The notes under the pieces: model-generated
Told to the model about the DNA's origin: nothing
The model's database searches: none
The model's input: the letters and a program-made list of their open reading frames with translations, nothing else
Part shown: positions 23,921-32,153 of the stretch, in pieces
How positions within the stretch are numbered: the stretch's first letter is position 1
Layout: every line of letters starts with the position of its first letter
Source: Prevotella sp.
GTDB taxonomy: Bacteria; Bacteroidota; Bacteroidia; Bacteroidales; Bacteroidaceae
Length of the DNA: 41,973 nucleotides
Direction of reading: 5' to 3'
Assembly: GCA_022511065.1 (NCBI GenBank)
Contig: JAFLSG010000001.1
Location: forward strand, 127,801 to 169,773
Made by a program: the position numbers and the translations under genes

Positions 23921-23948
23921 TTTTGTGCAATAAAAGTCTTTGTTACCC

Positions 23949-26216
23949 CTATTTCTTAATGAGTGTTACTTTTGTTAAGGCCAAACCATAACCAGAAATG
24001 ACCATAGCGTTGTTGTTGGTGTTGTTCCTTAACTTGCTGACGAGGTCCGCCGTCAAGGTCACTTCAGCATAGTCATGGTTGTTCAGCGAGGTCTGATCTG
24101 CATGTAAGCGGTTAGAATTGCCATCTGCCAAGAAAATACACCATTCATCAGGTTTAACACCTTCAAGCTTCGTTGCATAGAAACGTAGTTTGTCCCCTAC
24201 CTGGATATCCAACTTTACAGTAAGCAGATTCCTGTCGGTAAAGTAAAGTCCCCTTGAAATATCATAACCACTCGGGTTGTTGTATAATACATGCTCAGTT
24301 ACAGACCCAGACTTTGAAATGGTTGTTTCCGTAGTTCCTTCTGCTTCTGTGGATATCGATGCCGTCTCATTGTACAGATAATCAGGGTCTCCATAGTTTT
24401 GCCAATCATCACCACCATCCTTGACATTGTCTGTAAATTTAGGATAGGCATCGCCAAAATAGCAACGCTCACTTGCCCACAGCGTATTAAGTCCAACTTT
24501 AATTTTTTGAGGAGCATCACCCTTAATAGACTCAAGCTCCTTCACGACGTTAACATCACTAAAATATACGACCACAGGCACATCATTGGCATTCGGCATC
24601 CCATCACTATAATATTCTATATCTCTACCAAATTCAAACCACTCTTTGCCTTCACCGCCTTCTGATTCTGCTATTCCATTCGGATTCTCCAATATTACTG
24701 GATTACGAGTTACCGTGTTGGCTCCATTAACAGTATAATGGTCGTCAGTATGTTCGTCTCGTGTATTTACCATTGTCGTATGACCAACCCCAAAAGCTTC
24801 ATGCACTTCTACTCCTGCAACAGTAAGGGGTATGGTGCCGCCAGCAGCATACAAGTAAATCTTTGCAAAATAGCGAGGACCTTCTATATCTACTGTAACA
24901 GTATCAGTTTCTGTGACAAATGTCGTGTCTATTGGAATGTCTTCGTAGTTGTAGTCATATACATTTGTCACTTCATTATATGTAGAATCGACAAATACGC
25001 TTTCATACTCGATTGTTGCGGTTGTGGTTGTTGTTGTGACTTTACAATGTTCTGTCCTCGTCATGATAGAGACATCAAATACTGCATCATTGTAATCAAA
25101 ATCTTTGCGACTGCTATAATTAACACCAAGGTCTTCGCAGAAAATACGTCCCACTTCCTCGCATGTGCGTCTATAGAAGAACGTAGAGTCTATGGTTATT
25201 TCAGTGTCTCCATCAACGAATGTGTGTGTATTGTCCTCATGGCCGGGATTGCTAGGATTATTTGGATTGTTAGGAGTCTCTGGGTAATTTGGTGTGTCTG
25301 GAGTTGTTCCCTTGTGATATGCAGGAGTAATTTTTACAATCCAGTCGGTAAAGTTCCAATCGCGCTCAACATCTTTAGCCTCATTGGCATTCTGGGCTTC
25401 ATTCTTGTGCATTTCATAATCAAAACCTACATACCATTCACCTTTGTATTGGATGATAATATAGTTATTGTAATTATGACTTGTGCCATAAGACTCATGA
25501 AAACCAAACTGATTATTTGCAGTAATTCCTTCTGTTGACATGTCTGTCATTAAAGTTGTCCCAATATGTGTGATGCCACATCCACATTGTCCAGGATTGT
25601 TGGTATTATTACCATTGTTGAAATTGTTAACGTGCTCGTATTCTGTAGTAACATATTCCCACGAACCAGACCAATTATTCCATTCTTCCCAAACTTGTTT
25701 ATACTCGGTTTGTTGGTTGTGAGCAATAAGTTTGTCCATCTGATTAGAGCCTGTTATAGATGTTCCATTAACAGAGTTACCATTTATATCAGTTGGAGTA
25801 TAGGTATCTGTTCCTTTGTACACTTGTTGAACCCAATAATTTTCGAAAGGTAAAATTACTGTATTGTATGTCGGAACACCCTTTGAAAACAAGCTAATAA
25901 GTTCTGCCAATTCTGCAGCAGTCAAATCAACGTTATCAACGCAATCCCAATCTTGGTTATACATGTTTGCATTCATGTAAGCATTACGAGTTTGACCATT
26001 TGTGGCAACACTCGGCGTAGCACTTGCAGCGCTTTGTTTGAATCCCCACGTCTGGTTAGGATTAATCGAACCAAAAGATTCTTTGAATGCTTTTCGGAAA
26101 TTTTGCACTTTCTGGTCTATGACATCTGAATTCACATAGACATCATCGTCGTGACAACTGGTGACGAAAAGCCCAGCAATCAGAGCCAATGCTCCGCTCA
26201 TCAAATACTTTTTCAT
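23949..26216 (-). CDS. LruC/DUF4842 lipoprotein 2, with extra C-terminal domain
   Basis: 755 residues. The signal peptide ends at VTS-Cys21 and is followed by HDDD. The conserved 'FKESFGSINPNQTWGF' is at residues 44-59. A region rich in Asn, Gly and Trp (170-300) ends with 'RDWNFTDWIVKITP'. A Pro/Asn-rich linker follows (about 304-328), then the LruC signature with DFDYND at 372-377 and 'GTIPLTVAGVEVHEAFGVGH', closing with 'ASERCYFGDAYPKFTDNV'. About 140 residues beyond this (roughly 615-755) form a separate beta-rich domain ('NLLTVKLDIQVGDKLRFYATKL', 'YAEVTLTADLVSKLRN'), which resembles carbohydrate-binding beta-sandwich modules but has no clear family. It shares its promoter region with the divergent gene 3. 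Confidence 0.82.
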   Translation of the reverse strand: MKKYLMSGALALIAGLFVTSCHDDDVYVNSDVIDQKVQNFRKAFKESFGSINPNQTWGFKQSAASATPSVATNGQTRNAYMNANMYNQDWDCVDNVDLTAAELAELISLFSKGVPTYNTVILPFENYWVQQVYKGTDTYTPTDINGNSVNGTSITGSNQMDKLIAHNQQTEYKQVWEEWNNWSGSWEYVTTEYEHVNNFNNGNNTNNPGQCGCGITHIGTTLMTDMSTEGITANNQFGFHESYGTSHNYNNYIIIQYKGEWYVGFDYEMHKNEAQNANEAKDVERDWNFTDWIVKITPAYHKGTTPDTPNYPETPNNPNNPSNPGHEDNTHTFVDGDTEITIDSTFFYRRTCEEVGRIFCEDLGVNYSSRKDFDYNDAVFDVSIMTRTEHCKVTTTTTTATIEYESVFVDSTYNEVTNVYDYNYEDIPIDTTFVTETDTVTVDIEGPRYFAKIYLYAAGGTIPLTVAGVEVHEAFGVGHTTMVNTRDEHTDDHYTVNGANTVTRNPVILENPNGIAESEGGEGKEWFEFGRDIEYYSDGMPNANDVPVVVYFSDVNVVKELESIKGDAPQKIKVGLNTLWASERCYFGDAYPKFTDNVKDGGDDWQNYGDPDYLYNETASISTEAEGTTETTISKSGSVTEHVLYNNPSGYDISRGLYFTDRNLLTVKLDIQVGDKLRFYATKLEGVKPDEWCIFLADGNSNRLHADQTSLNNHDYAEVTLTADLVSKLRNNTNNNAMVISGYGLALTKVTLIKK

Positions 26217-26274
26217 TGCACTAAATACTATAAATTGTTACGTAACTAAATCAAAAAATGAATATACTCGGCTG

Positions 26275-26282
26275 CAAAAATA
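26275..26282 (-). promoter_or_regulatory. -7 box of LruC lipoprotein gene 2
   Basis: TATTTTTG on the minus strand, 58 nt before ATG 26216, within the 182-bp divergent intergenic region. Confidence 0.55.
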
Positions 26283-26368
26283 CGATAAATTTCACAAACT
26301 CGTATCAAAATCTGCGTTAAAATCTCTAAAACATAAATATTTCTCCTTTTTATATGGGATGAATTTTG

Positions 26369-26376
26369 TAATTTTG
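26369..26376 (+). promoter_or_regulatory. -7 box of LruC lipoprotein gene 3
   Basis: TAATTTTG, 22 nt before ATG 26399, on the other side of the same divergent intergenic region. Confidence 0.55.
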
Positions 26377-26398
26377 CCGCAAAATTAGTGATTGAGAT

Positions 26399-27706
26399 AT
26401 GAAGCGTTTCAATAAAAAATGTATAGCGATGGCGGCAGGGATTGTTATTGCGACCAATCTCTCGCTTACCCAGGTTTCCTGCGTGAAAGATTATTTTGAC
26501 CCAGCGATTGTTGATACCATCATCAAACAGGTGTCGCCTGTTCATTCGATAGATGAGACCCATACGTGGGAGTTGGCAAGTCACTCGACCGTGAATTTCA
26601 GTGCCAATATGCCGGTAGGTGCAAAATTGCTACAGGTCCTGACGGAGAATCCTCGTGAGAGTGGTGATGCTGTGGTGGTAGGGCAGACGGATATTGCCGA
26701 TGGGGGGAATGTGACCTTGACGCTTTCATACCCAACGCTTTGTACGATGCTCTATGCGGCATTGGTGGATGAAAATGGAGCTTATACGGTGACGGCATTT
26801 AGTCCCGAAGATTCTCGAGTGGATTTCTCTGCGCCAGTCTTTGTGAGTGAGCGCATTGCCTATACGCCGCCATTGCAGACTTACAGCTATTGTTATGAGG
26901 AAGAGTTCCCGGAGCCAGGTGACTATGACTATAATGACGTAGTATTGCATATCTCGCAAGTGAGGACTGGCGAGCGAGAATTGCAGATAAACGTGCAGTT
27001 GGCTGCTGTTGGTGCTGATAATCAGATTGCAGCCTGTGTGCGATTGATTGGTTATGAGTTTGGGGATATAGAAAGTATCACAACGGTGAATGATGACTCG
27101 TTCAATAAGAATGTTCCCAAGCAACTTCTTGGTGTGCAGACTAAGAGGGATGTGTTACTGAAAGGTCTGAATAATGAGGCTGTCATCAACTTGTTCTGCG
27201 ATGCGCATTGGGCAACAGGCGATGTGCTGACGGAAAACTATGGGCAGATTCAGCGAAAGAAATATAATGTGAGCAATAACCCGGGCTCTGACAATGTGAA
27301 GTTGGTGCCCCGTACGATAACATACGTAGTGACATTTGTAGATGGCTCTCGGCTGAATGAGTTCACGCTTGACACGCTTGATCCCTTTATTATTAAGGAG
27401 TATAATGGTGGAAGATTTGAGGTTCACATGAATGAATATCGCTTTGCGCAGACATTATATGAATATAGTGCTACGGAAATCAAGAATCTACCGTGGGCAT
27501 TGAAAGTTCCCACAGGAAAGTTCTGTCACCCGTTGGCGGGGCAGAATATTGGTTTTATTATGGAAGATATTGAAACGGGTGATCCTATCCTGTTTGGAGC
27601 TTATATGCAAAAAGGGAAGTCGTTCGGTGAATGGGCTGCCGACCACACACAATGCACCGATTGGTATTTCTACCCCTCGTCCACTCGTGTGTTCAACCCT
27701 TATTGA
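26399..27706 (+). CDS. LruC/DUF4842 lipoprotein 3
   Basis: 435 residues, the smallest of the four. The lipobox is TQVS-Cys28. 'SIDETHTWELASHSTVNFS' (50-68) corresponds to the 'IDPxHxW' region of lipoprotein 4, followed by an Ig-like stretch 'GNVTLTLSYPTLCTMLYAALVDENG', which also has its counterpart in lipoprotein 4 ('IAKPSNVGLLYAACYDEDN'). The LruC signature is GDYDYNDVVLHIS (DYDYND 175-180). It ends in 'SFGEWAADHTQCTDWYFYP', matching the end of lipoprotein 4 ('WASDEHSNTDWYF'). Lipoproteins 3 and 4 are therefore closer to each other than to 1 and 2, and face each other convergently. Function unknown. Confidence 0.82.
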   Translation: MKRFNKKCIAMAAGIVIATNLSLTQVSCVKDYFDPAIVDTIIKQVSPVHSIDETHTWELASHSTVNFSANMPVGAKLLQVLTENPRESGDAVVVGQTDIADGGNVTLTLSYPTLCTMLYAALVDENGAYTVTAFSPEDSRVDFSAPVFVSERIAYTPPLQTYSYCYEEEFPEPGDYDYNDVVLHISQVRTGERELQINVQLAAVGADNQIAACVRLIGYEFGDIESITTVNDDSFNKNVPKQLLGVQTKRDVLLKGLNNEAVINLFCDAHWATGDVLTENYGQIQRKKYNVSNNPGSDNVKLVPRTITYVVTFVDGSRLNEFTLDTLDPFIIKEYNGGRFEVHMNEYRFAQTLYEYSATEIKNLPWALKVPTGKFCHPLAGQNIGFIMEDIETGDPILFGAYMQKGKSFGEWAADHTQCTDWYFYPSSTRVFNPY

Positions 27707-27731
27707 TTAAGTCAAAGTTTTAAGAAGAATC

Positions 27732-30053
27732 TCACCACGATATAGTCTTGTTGTTTCCAGCATTCCCACTGAAATACCAATCGGTGTTAGAATGTTCATC
27801 AGATGCCCATGCGTTGAAAAGCGGATAGGCGAGTCCGATATTCCATCCTTCAATAGGCCACTGCCATTTCCCTAAAGCATCACCACTGATGACGAGATAT
27901 GACGGAATACCATTAACATATCGGGCAGTACCTGATAATTGGTTCTCTACATCGTTGTCGTTGATAATTCTAAGCGTAAAGGGAAGATTTGACAAATCTA
28001 TTTCCTCTGCACTATTAAAGGTGATTTCGTCTAAGTTGCGGAAATTGCGGTTCATGGTGCTGGTGTTTGCAGTAGAAGCAGTACCTAATGCCACATGGAT
28101 TTCCTTTCCAAAATCAATTTCATTGAGTAAAACGGTTGTGGAAAGCCCTGTACCAACTGCTACGATTTGGGCAGTGGAAGTGAAAGTGCTATCTCCATTA
28201 TCTACAGGGGTGCTAAGGCGGATAACCACATCATTGTAGTCAAAGTCCTTATTATCATCGAATATTTCAAAGGCAAAATAGGTGTAGTTTGTAGCGGGGA
28301 CGTTATCGCTACTTTTGTAGAATCCTACTCTTTCTTCTGTATAGGAAGCAGTATGGGCATAAATACAAGTGCGTTTGTTGTCATCAATACCTTGTGCGCC
28401 AGGAGAGGAGGGACCATTCCATGCAAAAGTATTTTTGTCGTCACGATTCCATTGGTAGTTATCTACATTGATAAGCGCGCCTTCATAAGCATTCAGCCAG
28501 TGATAAAGCATATAGATATTCCAATATCCTTGATAAGTTGGAGTAAGATTGCCTATACCGTATGCCTTTATATCGCTGTCCCATTCCCTTATGGCCCCTT
28601 TATCAAAAATAGAGGGAAAGTTTGTTGGCAGAATCAATTCCACGTGGTCAAGTAAATATGTGGCGGCCACACCATCGGTTGTTTGGCAATAGGTGCAATT
28701 ATTGACCCTGAAAATAGCATTCGATTTATAGCCACTGCCAGAAGGCCCCCACACACCGAAATTGTCTACGTAGAGGTTACCCATGCAGTTCATGTGGGCA
28801 GCATTGCCCATATAGAGCACATCATCGCCATTTCCTTTGAGGGTCAGCGTATTACATCCTATATAGCTGGCATCATCCATTCTTGAACTGCTACTGAGAA
28901 GCAATTCATCTCTAACGGTTAATGCGGCTGCATTATAAAGAGAAAAAGAATTACCGCCCGCTTGGGTTAATACTGCTGTGCCGAAATTAATCAGCAGTCC
29001 AGAATTACCATTATTGTCAGCATTTCCTGTCAAAAATGTTGGTTCGTCATAATTTCGTCCTAATGTCCCATAATTGTAAAGGGTGCCCCCTGTTAGATAT
29101 ATTTCTTGGCAAGTAATATAACCTTGGTTATAGCTAAACGTATTGGGCAAATTTCCGATCTCCAATGTTCCATTACCAGTAATTTCTCCACCAGGCAGAA
29201 TATAAATCATTCCTCCCTCACCTGTTTCATTAATAGAATTGGTGGATAACTTAAATCCTTCGGGTATAACGATTTTACCTCCATTCCCAACAACAATGAC
29301 ATTGCCGTTTATGACCCGTTGGTCAAAGGAAATAGTCCAGGTTCCATTCACATACACCGATTGGTTGGTATAATCCGACAGACAGGAGATACGACCAATA
29401 TAATCAGAGCTGATTTTCAGATGTGCCTCAGAGCCATCAGTATGTCCCGGCTCGTTGTAATCCTCCGTCATCTCAATCAGATTGCCCGTGGTGTATTTGG
29501 TTAAATCGGGCATTTCTTGAGTTGGCACACTCCAATTGTTTCCTGTGGTATTAGAGCGGGTTCGGGCTTGTGAGGATGTATTATTGGGCGTTACTGTCTC
29601 TGAAGGTATGCGCCCGGTAAACGAAACTTCCGTACCGGAAACCTTTGCCACGAAAGGTTTGCACATAGCATGGTTGTCTTCATCATAGCAGGCGGCATAA
29701 AGCAGACCGACATTGGAAGGCTTGGCAATGTTGATGGTCTTTTGCTCTCCCGACTTGAGCTTTGCCATACCAATATAGGTAGCCTCGGCATCAATGAGGG
29801 GAGGAGTCATGTAGATATACACCGTGTATTCAGCATCGTTGGCGAAATCGACGCTGACGGTCACGGGTGTGGTCGCCACTGTACTCCAGTCATGCAGCGG
29901 GTCAATGGTCTTGCCTCCCATGATGAGCGCCTTGAAGTTTTCACTGAATTCTTCTTGTTTGATTTGCTGGAGATCAAGTTCGTGAGAACAATTAGTTGCC
30001 AAAAGGTAGAATGCGGTAGCAACAACGCTTTTTATCCAATATCTTGCTTTCAT
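27732..30053 (-). CDS. LruC/DUF4842 lipoprotein 4, beta-solenoid-like, downstream of tRNA
   Basis: 773 residues. The lipobox is LLATN-Cys22. An N-terminal domain like that of lipoprotein 3 contains 'TIDPLHDW' and 'NVGLLYAACYDEDN'. The middle (about 220-480) has repeated 'ltl.n.g.l.v' units, including 'GMIYILPGGEITGNGTLEIG' and 'TGGTLYNYGTLG', so a solenoid as in lipoprotein 1. The LruC signature DFDYND is at 603-608, and the end is 'GWNIGLAYPLFNAWASDE...DWYF'. The start codon lies only 24 nt after the tRNA 3' end, and I see no separate -7 box in that space. The message must come by read-through from the tRNA promoter, or from a promoter inside the tRNA gene. No clear terminator is visible in the 25 bp between it and lipoprotein 3. 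Confidence 0.82.
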   Translation of the reverse strand: MKARYWIKSVVATAFYLLATNCSHELDLQQIKQEEFSENFKALIMGGKTIDPLHDWSTVATTPVTVSVDFANDAEYTVYIYMTPPLIDAEATYIGMAKLKSGEQKTINIAKPSNVGLLYAACYDEDNHAMCKPFVAKVSGTEVSFTGRIPSETVTPNNTSSQARTRSNTTGNNWSVPTQEMPDLTKYTTGNLIEMTEDYNEPGHTDGSEAHLKISSDYIGRISCLSDYTNQSVYVNGTWTISFDQRVINGNVIVVGNGGKIVIPEGFKLSTNSINETGEGGMIYILPGGEITGNGTLEIGNLPNTFSYNQGYITCQEIYLTGGTLYNYGTLGRNYDEPTFLTGNADNNGNSGLLINFGTAVLTQAGGNSFSLYNAAALTVRDELLLSSSSRMDDASYIGCNTLTLKGNGDDVLYMGNAAHMNCMGNLYVDNFGVWGPSGSGYKSNAIFRVNNCTYCQTTDGVAATYLLDHVELILPTNFPSIFDKGAIREWDSDIKAYGIGNLTPTYQGYWNIYMLYHWLNAYEGALINVDNYQWNRDDKNTFAWNGPSSPGAQGIDDNKRTCIYAHTASYTEERVGFYKSSDNVPATNYTYFAFEIFDDNKDFDYNDVVIRLSTPVDNGDSTFTSTAQIVAVGTGLSTTVLLNEIDFGKEIHVALGTASTANTSTMNRNFRNLDEITFNSAEEIDLSNLPFTLRIINDNDVENQLSGTARYVNGIPSYLVISGDALGKWQWPIEGWNIGLAYPLFNAWASDEHSNTDWYFSGNAGNNKTISW

Positions 30054-30077
30054 AAAAACCGGTATGCCTTAAAGGAG

Positions 30078-30151
30078 TGGACCAGCCAGGGCTTGAACCT
30101 GGGACCTCCAGATTATGAGTCTGTTGCTCTAACCAACTGAGCTACAAGTCC
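30078..30151 (-). tRNA. tRNA with CAU anticodon (tRNA-Met or lysidine-modified tRNA-Ile2)
   Basis: A 74-nt cloverleaf on the minus strand beginning GGACTTGTAGCTCAGTTGG. The D stem is GCTC/GAGC, the anticodon loop CTCATAA (anticodon CAT), the T arm CCAGG-TTCAAGC-CCTGG, and the discriminator A73. CCA is not encoded. The acceptor stem has a T6-T67 mismatch and a T5-G68 wobble, and the first anticodon-stem pair (A27-G43) is also a mismatch. The CAU loop occurs both in elongator Met and Ile2 tRNAs; I cannot decide between them. It is an elongator type, not the initiator. Confidence 0.9.
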
Positions 30152-30164
30152 GGGATTTGGGTTG

Positions 30165-30196
30165 CAAAGATACAGGAAATCCATTAAATATCCAAA
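30165..30196 (-). promoter_or_regulatory. Promoter of the tRNA (and probably lipoprotein 4)
   Basis: On the minus strand TTTG (30196-30193), a 20-nt spacer and TATCTTTG (30172-30165), 13 nt before the tRNA 5' end. Confidence 0.72.
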
Positions 30197-30200
30197 TTTT

Positions 30201-30232
30201 TTTGCGAAAATAACCAAATTTGCGTAACTTTG
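30201..30232 (+). promoter_or_regulatory. Promoter of ribF
   Basis: TTTG (30201-30204), a 20-nt spacer and TAACTTTG (30225-30232). The box ends 7 nt before ATG 30240, so the message is nearly leaderless. It stands back to back with the tRNA promoter. Confidence 0.75.
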
Positions 30233-30239
30233 CACGCTT

Positions 30240-31181
30240 ATGAAAGTGATTTACTTGGATCGGGAAATGCAGGAACTGCCATCGTGTGTGGCAACCATAG
30301 GGGTGTTCGACGGTGTTCACCGAGGGCATCAGATGCTTATCCGACAAGTAATTTCTGAGGCTCGGAAAGTAAGACTATCGTCTGTCGTGATTACTTTTGA
30401 CCGCCTGCCTCGCCAGGTGCTTGACCCGAATTTTCGCCCGCAACTGCTGACCACCTTCGAGGAAAAGCAGCGTTTGCTTGCGCATACAGGTGTGGACTAT
30501 CTTGTCGTGTTTCCCTTTTCCCGTGAGTTGGCAGCTTTGTCTGCCGAGGCATTCATGCGGCAGGTGCTGCGTGACAGGTTGAATGTGAAGGTGTTGCTTA
30601 CAGGGTATGACAATCGCTTTGGTCATCGGCGCACAGAGGGTTTCAATGATTATGTGCGTTACGGCAAGGAGATGGGAATGCAAGTGCTGCGGGGAGAGGC
30701 GGAGATGATGGACAATGGCGACAGAGCCATCAGTTCGTCTGCCATTCGTGAGTTACTGTCGCAGGGCAGGGTGGAGTTGATGCCTGAATACTTGACGTGG
30801 AACTATCAAGTGGCGGGAAAAGTGGTGCAAGGGTATCATATCGGGCATGAACTGGGATTCCCTACTGCCAATCTGCAATTGAATTGCCCCGACAAGCTGA
30901 TTCCTGCTTCCGGCGTATATGCCGTATGGGCTGCATTGGAAGGGGAAGACAAGGAAAGACCGGCGATGATGAACATCGGGGCGCGCCCCACGTTTGACGG
31001 TACTCGGCAGACCTTAGAAGTGAACATCTTTGATTTTGAAGGGGATTTGTACGGTAAGCAATTGACAGTAACATTCGTCAGTCGCTTGCGGGAAGAACGG
31101 AGATTTGAATCTCCCGAGGCTCTGACGGTTCAATTGCGGAAAGACAAGGAGGCTGCTGAAGTGGCATTGTTAAGGAAATAA
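30240..31181 (+). CDS. ribF: Bifunctional riboflavin kinase / FAD synthetase
   Basis: 313 residues, normal for RibF. The N-terminal nucleotidyltransferase shows 'GVFDGVHRGHQ' with the HxGH motif (27-30), 'GYDNRFGHRRTEG' and 'ISSSAIRELLSQGRV'. The C-terminal flavokinase domain has 'GKVVQGYHIGHELGFPTANL', 'GVYAVW', 'MMNIGARPTF' and 'LEVNIFDFEGDLYG', with the usual catalytic Glu in the last motif. It converts riboflavin to FMN and then FAD in the cytoplasm. The CPBP gene follows after 22 bp and may be co-transcribed. Confidence 0.95.
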   Translation: MKVIYLDREMQELPSCVATIGVFDGVHRGHQMLIRQVISEARKVRLSSVVITFDRLPRQVLDPNFRPQLLTTFEEKQRLLAHTGVDYLVVFPFSRELAALSAEAFMRQVLRDRLNVKVLLTGYDNRFGHRRTEGFNDYVRYGKEMGMQVLRGEAEMMDNGDRAISSSAIRELLSQGRVELMPEYLTWNYQVAGKVVQGYHIGHELGFPTANLQLNCPDKLIPASGVYAVWAALEGEDKERPAMMNIGARPTFDGTRQTLEVNIFDFEGDLYGKQLTVTFVSRLREERRFESPEALTVQLRKDKEAAEVALLRK

Positions 31182-31203
31182 GTGGCATTGTTAGCAGCAT
31201 AAG

Positions 31204-32004
31204 ATGGCATCTTTTTATGATAATCAGTATAGTTTGAAATATATGAAGAAAGCATTGATTTATACGGTTGTGTTTGCTGCCATTCAGTTGGTGGCGGGCG
31301 GATTGGTGCAAGGATTGTGGGCGGTTTTTGCGGGCAAGGAGGCTGCAACGAGTGCTACGGCGATGATAGTCACGATGGTAGTGTTCAGCGTGGCGACCCT
31401 TGCCGTGTTTTTGTGCATGAAATGGGCGGAAGTGTCCCGTCATTGGGTTCGTACGCGCCCGTGGACAGTATTATTCTGGTGTGTATTGGCGGCATTGGGT
31501 GCGATAGTTCCGTCTGCCTGGTTGCAGGAGCAAATGCCCGAGCTTCCGAATTGGGCGGAAGAAGGACTTGACTTGATTATGAAAGAGCGCATGGGTTATT
31601 TAGCCGTGGGGTTATTGGCTCCTTTGGCGGAAGAGTTGGTGTTTCGCGGGGCAATTCTCCGAGCGTTGCTGCGATGGGATACCCGTCCGTGGGTAGGTAT
31701 TGTTATCAGTGCGGTAATCTTTGCCGTAGTTCATTTCAATCCTGCGCAGGCTCCACATGCCTTCTTGATTGGCTTGCTGTTAGGGTGGATGTACTACCGC
31801 ACTGACAGCATTGTGCCGGGCGTGGTCTATCATTGGGTCAATAACACGGTGGCGTATGTGCTGTATAATCTCTATCCCAATCCGTCTTTGAAGTTGGCAG
31901 ACTTGTTTGGCGGCAATGAGCGGGCGGTGCTGATGGCGGTAGGTTTTTCTCTTTGCATTTTCCTGCCGTCATTGTTCCAGTTGAATGTCAGGCTGTGGAA
32001 GTAA
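31204..32004 (+). CDS. CPBP family intramembrane glutamic endopeptidase
   Basis: 266 residues with about 6-8 hydrophobic segments. The three conserved motifs of the CAAX/CPBP (ABI) family are present: 'APLAEELVFRGA' (Glu143-Glu144, Arg148), 'VIFAVVHFNPAQ' (FxxxH) and 'GVVYHWVNNT' (HxxxN). ATG 31243 (MKKALIY) is an alternative start. The substrate is unknown; relatives act in prenyl-protein processing or bacteriocin immunity. A strong hairpin follows at 32025-32060. Confidence 0.88.
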   Translation: MASFYDNQYSLKYMKKALIYTVVFAAIQLVAGGLVQGLWAVFAGKEAATSATAMIVTMVVFSVATLAVFLCMKWAEVSRHWVRTRPWTVLFWCVLAALGAIVPSAWLQEQMPELPNWAEEGLDLIMKERMGYLAVGLLAPLAEELVFRGAILRALLRWDTRPWVGIVISAVIFAVVHFNPAQAPHAFLIGLLLGWMYYRTDSIVPGVVYHWVNNTVAYVLYNLYPNPSLKLADLFGGNERAVLMAVGFSLCIFLPSLFQLNVRLWK

Positions 32005-32024
32005 GGGATATGCGGTATAAGATA

Positions 32025-32060
32025 AATGGGCTGTTTCCGGTGTTTCGGAGACAGCCCATT
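32025..32060 (+). terminator. Terminator after the ribF-CPBP transcript
   Basis: A 15-bp stem with one G-U pair (32025-32039 with 32046-32060) and a 6-nt loop. No T-run follows, so termination efficiency is uncertain. The remaining 93 bp to the next gene are AT-rich. Confidence 0.6.
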
Positions 32061-32153
32061 CGGTTAGTACTGTTGAAAAATTTGAGAGAATTGAAACTTC
32101 ACAGTTTCTTGTGTTTTAATGAATGATTATTATAGAAAGCATAGAAATATTTC

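Noticed and set aside
31160..31193. 13-bp direct repeat AGTGGCATTGTTA at the ribF end
   Set aside because: Two copies, one within the coding region and one just after the stop. A small local duplication is enough to explain it.
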